From assembly GCA_017434525.1 (NCBI GenBank), contig JAFRFD010000009.1:19039-83038 (forward strand): a stretch of 64,000 nucleotides of DNA. Reading direction: 5' to 3'. The stretch is from Methanobrevibacter sp. GTDB taxonomy: Archaea; Methanobacteriota; Methanobacteria; Methanobacteriales; Methanobacteriaceae. Of this stretch, positions 1 to 12,000 are shown piece by piece (within the stretch, counting starts at the first letter, position 1; each line of letters opens with the position of its first letter). The position numbers and the translations under genes were made by a program. The notes under the pieces were generated by a model. It saw only the letters and a program-made list of their open reading frames with translations, searched no databases and was not told the DNA's origin.

Positions 1-3000
1 TCCTTCAACACCCTCATCAACATAAACAACAATGTTGACATCCTTGTCATAAACTGTATCTTTAACATCAATTATGACATCAGTATCCAATTTGGATACT
101 GTGAAGTTGGTATTGTTAGTGTTAGGCAAGAACTGGTCATCACCGATGTATGTTACAGTCACGTTGTAAGGACCATCTTTTGTAACTTTAACAGCTACCC
201 TGTCATCTCCTTTTGTAAGATTAATAGTGTAGTTGGTTCCATTAACGTTTACTATGACATATCCGGTTGCTCTTTCAGGGACTGTGACATTGATAATTAC
301 CTCACCATCAACGACACCATTGGTAGCATTTACATTGATAAATGAATTGCGTTTATGTACTGTGAAGTTCTCGGTAGTGTAGTTGGAGCGGAACTTGTCG
401 TCCCCACCATAAATCGCTACAACGGTCTTGTTGCCGTATGTAATATTAGAAACTTCAAATATGACTTTATTTCCTTCAACAGACTTGTTGTTGTAGGATT
501 CGCCGTTAATTTCAATAGTGACTATGTCTTTAATGCCATCTGGTACTGTGACAGTGATTACTGCAGTGTCGTTGACATAGACTGGTTCAGTGACAAGGAT
601 TGATATAGGTGTGTCAACTTTAGATACTGTGAAGAATGTGGTGACTACCCTATTCTCATAATTATCATCGATTAAAGTAGCATTTACAACATAAACTCCT
701 TCTTTAAGATTATCTCCAAGTGAGAATTTGACCTCTCCATCAACAATGGTTCTGTTGATATGGTCAGTGCCGTTCACCCAGATGATTACATATCCTGTAG
801 CGCCGTCAGGAACATTGACTGTGATATTAGTATTCTGGCCAACAGTAATGTTTTCAGCAGACACATTCATTGGGTAGCATTTGATTTTGGTTACAGTTAC
901 ACCGACTTCAATGTATTTTGAGCCTTCAGTGTAGTTGGTATCGCTTAAAGCATAGTAGTTAGCGGTAACATTGTAGATACCTGCAGGTAAAACAGGAATC
1001 ATGTCGAATGTAGCGACACCATCAATGATGTCTGCAGTGTAGTTTTGCTTGTTGACAGTAATGTTGATTGTGCCTGTAGCAGTATCATTGATATGGACAA
1101 CAATAACTGCACTGGTATTTGCGTCAACAGTTACAGGATCTATTGTAATGGCAGGAGTTGCCTTTTCAACAGTGAAGGATTTGGATTCTGTTTTATTTGC
1201 ATTATATTTGTAGTTACCTTCATATTCTGCATAAACTGTGTATTTTCCGGCACCCAATTTGACTGTTGTGTTGACTTTACCGTCGACAATTGCAAATGTT
1301 CCTATGAGAGTGTTGTTGATTTTGATTGTGATTGCCCCTTCCACGCCATCATCAACATAAACTACAATGTCTGAAGTGTTGTCATATACGGTATCGTTGA
1401 CATCAATTGTGACATTGACTTTGATTTTGGATACTGTGAATAGGGTCTCAGCGAACCTTGGTTTATAATCTGTACCCTTGTAAGTTACATATACGTGATA
1501 AGTTCCTTCCCTTAAGTCTTCAGGATAGACGAATGCTTCGCCGTTGTTTACCTCTTTGTAATAGGTATCATCCCTGTAGCCATTATACGCTTCAATCTCA
1601 ATTACAACATATCCGGTAATGTCCTTAGGAAGGTTTACAGTGACATTTCCTGTCTGACCTACAGTGATATTTTGAGCAGTGACATTCAAATCATTCTCAG
1701 TTAATGTCCTTTGAGTAACTTTATATGTTTTCATTGCCCTGCTTTCTTTGAAGTTCACATCTCCCTCAAAGAATACCCATACGACCCTTTTTCCAACGGC
1801 GTTGTTGAATTCAGTAGTGTTGAATGTTGCAGTACCGTTTATAATGTTGGCTTTGCGGTCAACACCATCGATGTTGATTGTTAAAGTGCCGTTTAAGTTA
1901 GTGGCAACGCCTCCTGTTGAATTCATGACTGTGATGTTTATGTATTCCATGCCTCTGATAGGAACATCATGAACTTTGACATCCAAAGAGGTGGCCATCT
2001 GTGATACTGTGAATGTTTTGCTTGCAGATGATTTTGTGTAGTTATCGTTACCGTTATATGTCACATCGACAGTGTAAGTTTTTGCAGATAAGTTATAAAC
2101 ATCCAGACTGGCCTTGCCGCTTTCATTGAGTACGATTGTTTCAGATTTGCCGTTTACAGTTATGGTTACGTTACCTGAAGCGTTCACATATACTTCAATA
2201 TGTTCAACATCACCATAAACAATGTCCTTAACTTCAATGTCTATGGTTCTATTGGCTTTATAGACTGTAAAGTTTTGTTTGTATCTTGCAGAAGTGTGAT
2301 TTGTGTCTCCACTGTATATTGCCTCTACAGTGTAGTTTCCGGCAGCCAAAATACCGACATCAAATTCAACTTTTCCGTTATCAATCAGTTTAGGATCCCC
2401 GTATGGTGTTCCATTAATTTTGATGGATACATTGCCGCTTACACAATCCGGAACTTTAATGACAATATTTGTCGGATTGCCATAGGTTACGTTGTCGACA
2501 TCAATGATGACATCAGGAGTTACCTGTTTTACATAGAATCTTGTCATATTGGTGACGTTGTTGAATTTCCAGTCTCCTGGGAATTTAACAGTTACGTTGT
2601 GTTCTCCTACAGTCAGGTTTGAAAGCTCAAGAATTGCTGTGCGGTTGTTGATAATAGCTGAATAGTTTCCTCCGTTTACGTATATGTATACAACACCTTC
2701 GGTTTCGTTGAGGAATGTAATGTTGATAACCTCTGTTTGATTGTGGGTAATGTTTGTGACACCGATTGTGAATGTTGTGTTGTATTTGAGTACATTGAAT
2801 TCCGCATCACCATAGTTTGCCTGCAAGTCTTTGCTTCCGTCATAGCATACAGTGACTATCTTATGTCCTGCAGGAAGGCCTGTTTTATTAAATTGAACTT
2901 TTGAATCTGTTAAAGACAGACTATATTTTTCGTTGTCAAGGTAAAGAGTTACATTTCCTGTTGCTTCAAATCCTTCAGGAGTGAGAATAGTGATGTTGAT

Positions 3001-6000
3001 ATAGACTGTCTCATCCACCATGATGTCTCCTGCTGTTGCATTAATGTCAATGAGGATTCTTATGTCCTGTTTATGATGCAGTTCTACAGTAGTTGAGTTG
3101 ATTGAAGCATTATAATTCTTATCACCATCATAAACTGCTTTTATGGTATAGTTTGCAGGCAAGAGATCGAAGAATGTGACTCCGGTACCGTTTGTAAGAT
3201 AAACTACCTTGGACTGTATAGGAGTTGTTAAATCCTTACCATAAACGTTGAGTGTTACGTTTCCGGTTGCATCAGCATAATATTTGCCGTCCCAGTCATC
3301 AACAATTGTAACGTTTATGAAAAGATTATATCCGATCTCATTGAAAGCTACTATTGTTATGTTGGATTGTGCTTTTGTTACATTGATTGGAACTGTTATG
3401 TTAATCTCATCATTGTACAGGTCACCCCAGTATTTTAAGGTGAGATTGTGTGTGCCCACTTCAAGGAACCTGTCTGCAGTGATGTTGGTTAGGATTTCAT
3501 CACTGATTCCTTTGTTATTAGTGACAGATATGTTTCCTAAGAACACATCACCATAGTAGACTGAAACGATACCAGTAGCGGCAGGTAATCCTGTGCTTGG
3601 GGTGATTGTCACATTAACTGTTGCATTTCTGTGATATGTTACGTTGTGTGCAGTAGCTTCCATACTGCTAGGAAGTCTTGTAGTGACCTCAACTTGAGTG
3701 TAGTAATCCTCATTTGTAAGGCGTGCTTTTACATAGACGTTTTCAAATGAAGTTATGCCATCAAAGTCATTCGGAGTCAAGTGAAGTTCACCGATTGCAT
3801 CTGTTGCGAAAATGTCATTTCCTACATTCAATTTATTGTTGTTGGCATCAAATAGCTCGACAGTTAGGCTTATACCTTTTTCAAGGGTAGGTTCTGCCTC
3901 CAGTCCGGATTTAGATTGGGAAGTAATTGCCTCGGTACCTGAGAGTTTAGTGTCATCAGTCCAGTATTTAACATTGCTGCAATATGCAGTATTTCCTTTA
4001 GTTATATACATTGCATTCAAGTAATTGTCCCAACCTTTCAAGGTTAAGTCAAGAGTGCCGTCAGGTCTGCTGAATGCCATGTCAAGTGAGCTGGTATTTG
4101 CCCTGTTTTTCAGTAATTCGACATTTGTTAAATAGAATGACTTTTCAGCGTAAATTGCAGAACCTTTTACAGCCTTGTTATAAGTGAAATTGGAGTTAGT
4201 TACATAGAGCACTTTATCGTTACCCTCTAAGATATAAATAGCACCACCCATCTCGGTTGCAGTGTTGTTTTCAAAAGTACACTGGTCAAATGTTTTTGCA
4301 TTACCATAAACCTTATAGACAGATAATGCTCCACCCACATTAGCAGTGTTGTTTATGAATGAAACGTTTTTGAAATCAACTGTCTTAATTTGTTTAATCA
4401 TAACAGCACCACCACCAAAGATTTCGTATTTACCAATACCCTGAGCGGTGTTGTTTATGAATTTTGTATTTTCAACTAAAACATTGCCCGGAACACTACT
4501 ATCAGCAGATTGCATATACAGTGCTCCACCTTCTTTAGATGAGTAACAGTTCTCAAATAGGGAATCTCTAATGGTATAATTCGCATTTGGTCTTAAATAC
4601 ATGGCTCCACCTTGAGCCCATATGCCATTATTCTGATCACCAGTGGTAAAAACATAATCCCCTATAAAAATACAATTGTCAACCAATGCATGCAAACTTT
4701 TATCCCATAAAATAGCACCACCATCAGCTTTATGATTAATGCTAGATACGACTGAATTATTATAGAATTTGGAATTTTTAACAGTACCGTAATATCCTCC
4801 TTCAGACCAATAGACAGCACCGCCACCTTTTGTATTTAATTGATAAGTATTTGCTTTAGCAGTGTTATTTATAAATATACAATCATCAACAACATTATTT
4901 CTAGAACTATCCCCACCATACCAGAAGATAGCACCACCATTACCTTCCGCATCATTATTTGTAAAGTTAGAAGCATATACCCTGGAATTTGATCCGGTAG
5001 AGTACATTGCACCACCATGTCCTTCCCTATTTAATGTATGGGAATCATTAAATGAAGAATCACTTACAGTACAGTGGTCACCTTCAAGGAATATTGTTCC
5101 TCCAATAAATGCTTTTGATGTTTCAAATTCAGAACTTAAGATTCTAGTATAATCCCCTTCAATATAAACAGTTCCTCCTTCACCCACAGTAGTTGATACT
5201 GAAGAATTGTTGAAGATAGAACCTTCAATAGTAGCATTATTTTCATTAATGTAAATGGCTCCACCACGAGGATTGGTGTTTTCATATTTTCCACCAGTGA
5301 CTGTAGAATCTGTGAAGTTGGAATCTTTTACAGTTGCATTGAAACCTTCGATGTAAATTGCTCCACCGCGATATTCAGAAGAAGTCTTATTGAAAGTGGA
5401 TTTTTCTACCAGAGCATTTTTACCGTCAATATAAATAGATCCACCGTTGTCCGGAGCGGAACAGTTCATAAAGTCAGATTCTGTGATTGTAGTGTTAACA
5501 CCGTTGATGTAGATTGCACCGCCTTCACCCTTAAGTGCGTTACCTACAAGACATCTCAAGAATGTGGAACCTGTGATGTTGGTGTCGTTACCCGCAACAT
5601 AAATGGCTCCACCTTTAATGCCCAGGTTCTGGAGGCTTTCAGCAGCATTATGAATAATTCCCAATTGTGATTTGACATATGTAAAGTTATCTGATAATTC
5701 CGTAAAGTCACTTCCGGCATATGCATCTAAAAGCAAGTCAAGGTTAGCTTCAATATCTGCAACATTTACCATTACATCATACATTACATTGTTAAAGCTT
5801 TTGAGATTTGTTTGTGAAACCAACTTATCTAAATTACTTTTCAGAGCATTTACATTAGTTTTATAAGCCCCATAAGTATTTTTAATGTTTCGTGAATAAG
5901 TCATTAATGAAGAAATATTGTTATAAGCAGCTGACCTAACCTTATCATAGACATTATAAGTAGCATCATCAGGATTATCTGGAATGGACCTTAAACCTCC

Positions 6001-9000
6001 AATAATTATACTGAGATTATTTAAAAATTTATCATATGAACCGTCTTTTTCTGCGAATTTTACACAGTCATATACTTCTGTTAGATTGTCTATTGCATGA
6101 TGAAGATTATTTACATTTAATTTTTTATCAACGAATATTTTATTAACAAGATTGTTTCTAATGGATTCTAATCTTTTATAAAGATAACTATTATCATTAC
6201 CTAAGATATTTATATAAGCCATTTTTGTATTAAGACCATCATAAACAGGTTTTACCTTGCTGTTGTAATAATTATAATTATCACTGTCAATATCTGATAG
6301 CAATGAGATATAACTTGATAAGTCCAATGTATCCAAAAGCACACTATCAGTTACCATATTAGGCATAGCATTGTTAAGTTCAGTTAAATTTCCTATTGCA
6401 TTGTGAAGATTATCCACATTCAAATGTCTGTTACTGAATATTTTATTGACAATATTGTTTCTGATGAAAGAGAGTGAATTATAAATATCACTGAAATTAT
6501 CACTAAATCCGTTATGAATATCATTATTATATGCGATTATTCCATTAACTTTAACTAAAATATCCCTGATTGGGGATATGAATAAGTTAATGTCCGGAGT
6601 TACCCATGCAGCAGGGAACCCTGCACCACAGTCTATAAAGTCAACTGAAATTGTAGCATTGTTTCCTTCTACGTAAATTGCACCACCCTCATAGGTTGCG
6701 TTACTTAAAGTAATAGTTGAATCAAGGATTTGTGAATTTTCACTTTTAATATAAATGGCTCCACCTTTACCTGAAAGCGCATCTTGGAAAGCGGATACAT
6801 CTAGGTTTTCATCTAATAGAGTATGTGAATCGCTGCCTGCAACTGTGTCGTTGAGGATACATCCCATAACAATAGCATGGTCCCCGTCAATGTAAATTGT
6901 ACCCCCGTTTAATGCAATAGAGTCTGTGAAGTTGGATTTGTCGACTTTAACGTCATGACCTTGAACATAGATTGCTCCACCTTCCCTGGCTTCAGAATCA
7001 TCGAAAGTACAGTTTATGATATTGGAATAATTACCCAATACATAGATTGCTCCTCCACCGTTAGCATAAGATTTATTGGTTTCGGCTATGTCCATTGAAA
7101 CATTACAGTCTTTAAATTCAGTATCAGTAATGTTTACATTGTTACCAGTTACAAATATAGCTCCTCCTGCAATTAGAGCGTAAGTCTGTGTGAAACTTGA
7201 TTTTTCGATTGATGTGTCGTTACCTGTAAGGGAAATGGTACCTCCGTTTGAAGAGGATCCGTTGAGACTTATTCCTTTGTTGTTTTCACATGTTATATTA
7301 TATATTTTACCCTGGTTTCCGTCCCAGTTGATTGCACCACCGTCGTCTCCGGCAGTGTTGTTTATGAATTTGGAATTGTACAGTTTACCTCCTTGACCGG
7401 CAATATCTATTGCCCCACCGTCTTCAACGGAATACAGGTTCATGAATACACTGTTGTCCACTTTTACGTCATGACCTGTAATGTAGAGTCCACCACCATA
7501 AACTGCATCTGTGCTGTTTATGATAGAACCGTCAATGAGCGCTTCGTTACCTGAAATGTAGATAGCTCCACCTTGCGCTATAACTTCCGGAACTACCAAA
7601 GTATCGCTAACAGTTGAAATGTTTCTTAATTCTTTTGCAATCTTTTCAACATCATCAGATAAACCTAAAACGTTGTTAGCATCTATTGTGTGCAAGGTTT
7701 GATTAAATTCATCTAATAAGCTTAAAGCAAGAGTGATATTGGTTAAATTGAATAGGCTATTGTTAAATATGCCCTTGACTGTGTCATTAATTTTAATTAA
7801 GTCTGATTTCAATGTAGTTATATTATCTGCAGTAATTTCAGAAGTAGGTGTAAACTCATCAAGAACTTTAATCATTCCATCGATTTCAGCTGTGATATTA
7901 GCCGGAGTTTCAAGGCTTTGAGAAACCTCAAGAACATAATTCAATTCTTTTTCAATTGTTTCAAGGTCACTGATTAACTTGAGTGTGATGTTTTTGGCTC
8001 CACCAGGATTCAATGTGGAATTCAATTGAGTCAAGTTTGCATTCAACTTGCTTATGATGTCTAAAGCTATTGTTACATTGGTGCTGTTGATTCCATTGTC
8101 ATTTAATACGTTATCAACAGCATTGTAAAGGTCCCTTAAAGTACTGTTCAGACAGGTGACATTTTCATCTGTAATATCCTCACCGATGACATTTCCGGTT
8201 TTTATTGTCAGAACATATTTAATCAGGTCATCTATGTCATATTTTATCTCTTTTACATTGTCCTTGAAGAACTTGTAGTCAACAGTCTTAACGTATGAAT
8301 CCGCTCCCAATGCATGGGTATCGGTAATGTTTACTGAAATTGTTGCACGGTCACCTTCCACATAGATTGCACCACCCTGTGTTGCGTTACATTCTTCAAA
8401 GGTACAGTCTGTGATTGTAGTGTCGTGACCTAAAATGTAAATTGCACCACCTTCCTCAACTGAAGTACAATTTTCAAAGTTTGTAGTCATAATAGTTACA
8501 TCATCTCCAGTAACGAAGATTGCACCACCGTCAGCTCCGGCGAAACTGTCCTTGAAGCTGGATTCAGAAAGTGTTACATCACCACCAGTAAGACAGATTG
8601 TACCACCGTTGGAGTTGGAATCCCCTGCACTGATACCGCTGTTGTTTTCACATGTGATGTTATATATGGTACCGTGGCTACCTTCCCAGTAGATTGCACC
8701 ACCATCATCACCTGCAACATTGTCCTTGAATGTGGAATTGTGCAGTTCGGCATAGTCACCTTTTACATACAGTGCAGCACCGTCTTTAGTGATGTTGTTG
8801 TTGGTGAACTCAGATCCTATGATTTTCACATGTTCTCCTTCAACATAGATTGCACCACCGTCAGGCGCATGACATTCGTTGAATGTTGAGTCACGAACTT
8901 GTACATAATCACCAAGAATTTGGATAGCACCACCTGTTTCGGTAGTTACGTTACAGTCATCAAATTCTGAACCTGTGATGTTTACATAGTTACCGGTTAC

Positions 9001-12000
9001 GAAAAGAGCTCCACCAGTGACTTTAGCATGGCTTTGCTTGAAGCTAGAGTTTGAAAGGGAGATGTTGTTACCGTTAAGACAGATTGTTCCTCCTTTGGAG
9101 TTACCGTGTGTGCTTACTCCACTGTTGTTTACACATGTGATGTTATATATAATACCAGCATCCCCTTGCCAGAAGATTGCACCACCGTCGTCACCAGCAT
9201 AGTTGTCTGTGAAAGTGGAATTGTGCAGTTCACAGTTAGTACCATCAATGTAGAGTGCTCCACCGTCTTCGTCGACATAGTTTTTCTCAAATGTGGAATT
9301 AATAATCTTGTCTTCGGATGCTCCTTCCCTGAAGTGCACCGCACCTCCGAAGTTTTTAGCTGTGTTGTTGATGAATGTGGAGTTTATGATTGAACTTTGG
9401 CTAGCATCTATATCGAATGAAATTGCTCCACCATGACCTGTAAGATCTTTATTTAAACCGCTTGAAGTATCATGAGGATCATTGAATGTGTTGTTTGCAG
9501 TACCTAAAGCACGGTTGTTTTCAAATCTGCATAATTCAAATGTAACATTATCATTGTCCTGTAAAAATACTGCTCCACCACGGCCAAGAGCAGTACAGTC
9601 AGTAATATTAGCGTTATAAACCTTAATGTGGTCACCGGTAAACATTATAGCTCCACCGTCACCGCCTGTGGTATTGGTATCCCAGTGACTGGAATCCCAA
9701 CCTGCATATTTAACTTTACCATCTTTATTTTGAGTTATATCTCCACCGTGAGCAGTGGTGTTTTTAATGATGATATTTCTGAACTCACCATAGTCACCGT
9801 CATAGTATATTGCACCGGCAGAACGGGCAGCCTCAGTGTGAGTGAAGTTACAGTCGATTACCTTACCGTAGTTAGCACCTGCCAACCAGTCAAGACCTCC
9901 ACCGTTAGTACCTGAAGTACAATTCTCAAAGGTACAGTTATAGTAGTTTACATGGTCTCCACCAGTCATGTATGCTCCACCACCACGACGAGCGGAATCA
10001 GAGTCAATGAATTTACAATTATCTATAGTACCGTTGTCTCCACCCCAGTAAATGGATCCACCGTCACCACCGAAGTACTCATCAACCGCCCAATCGATTG
10101 GGGAAGGACCAGTTTCAGTGGTTTCATCGATTTTAAGCCAGAAGTGAGAATCTGTAACTTGAGATACATATAATTCATATTTAGCCTTTTTAGTTCCATC
10201 GTAGATTACAAGAACATATAACTTATTATCAGTAGCTGTGGAAGGTTGGTCCAGATCATATGCATCTGCACCAGTTACATTTATAACATCATCTAAACTG
10301 GTCAATACAGCATATTCTGTACTGATTACAACACCTAATGCTTTGTTTCCAGTGAAATTACAGTAAGTTACATTACCACCAGTACCGTCCCAACAGAATG
10401 CTCCACCATTACGTTTAGCAGTGTTGTTGTCAAATGTGGAATTGTATATTGTACCATTAATAGAACCGAATGCGAAGAATATTGCACCACCATCACGTGC
10501 GGCGGTGTTGTTGAAAAATTTAGAGTTTTTGATTGTACCATTTGTGGCACCGATATCAAATCCGATAGCACCACCATGACCAGTATTCCATTTGTTAAGT
10601 CTACTGGTTACATCTTTATCATTAGTATATGTGTTGTTTGCAGTACCTAATGCCCTGTTGTTTTCGAAAGTACATAAATCAAATGCCACATTATGATTAT
10701 CCTGCAAGAACACAGCTCCTCCACGACCAGAAGCAGTACAGTTAGTGAATGTGACATTGTAAACATCAATGAATGAACCAGTGAACATAATAGCACCAGC
10801 GTCACCACCGGTAGTGTTGGTATCCCAGTGACTGGAGTCCCAACCTGCATAGTTAACCAGCTTGTCTTTACTTTGTTTTAAAGCACCACCATAAGAAGTG
10901 GTATTGATGATAGTGATGTTTTGCATGTCACCATACCAACCATCGTAGTAGATTGCACCTGCTGAACGTGCAGCACGAGTATTATTGAATATACAATTAT
11001 ATATCTTACCATAGTTAGCACCAGCCAACCAATCTACTCCACCACCATTTGTACCGGAAGTGGAATTTGTGAAGTTACATAAGTTATAGGTAACATTGTC
11101 AGAACCTGTCATGTATGCTCCACCACCACGACGTGCAGAGTTGGAATCTGTGAAACTACAGTTGTATACTAAACCTATATCACCACTCCATAAAATGGAA
11201 CCTCCATCACCTCCATAGTACTGATCAATTGCCCAGTCAACAGGTGAAATGATTGATTCTGAAATATCAATTGTAGTTTCATCAAGTTTCAACCAAATTA
11301 GTCCAGTTCCATTATTGTGAGCGACATATGATTTGAATACCTTTTTGGTTCCATTGGTATAATTGAGCACAAATAGTTTATTTACATCATTTGATGTAGG
11401 GGTAACAGTTGGTAAAGTACTATTTTGAATGACATAAATATTTCCTAAAACCAAGTTGCCATTATCTTGAACAACAATTGATGTTCCCATATTTAAATCA
11501 AATGTATATTCCCATTCAGTACCTGTTGCTCTGTTGTTGGTGAATCTTGAATTTTTGATTGTACCATTTTGACCGTGCCAGAAGATAGCACCACCATTAC
11601 GTTTTGCAGTGTTGTTAATGAAAGTAGCATTATTCACCAAACCGTCTTCTGCGCCGTCATGCCAGTCAATAGCACCACCATTGGTACCTGCAATGTTGTT
11701 TTCAAAGTAAACGTTCCAGAAGGTAGTGTTTTTATTACCGTGACTGCAACGGTCAAGGTATACTGCACCACCACGACCTCCGGCAACATAATTATCATTT
11801 CTTATAGCTTCATTTTCAACAAATCTACAGTTATCAACATCACCATTAATACCTGCCCAGAAGATAGCACCACCATCACCGACATTACCATAATGACCAG
11901 GATGTACACCTTTAGCAGTGTTATTGGTAAAGTTGGAATATGTTATATTACCATTATGACCTCTCCAATATATAGCACCACCATTTGCATTTGCAATATT

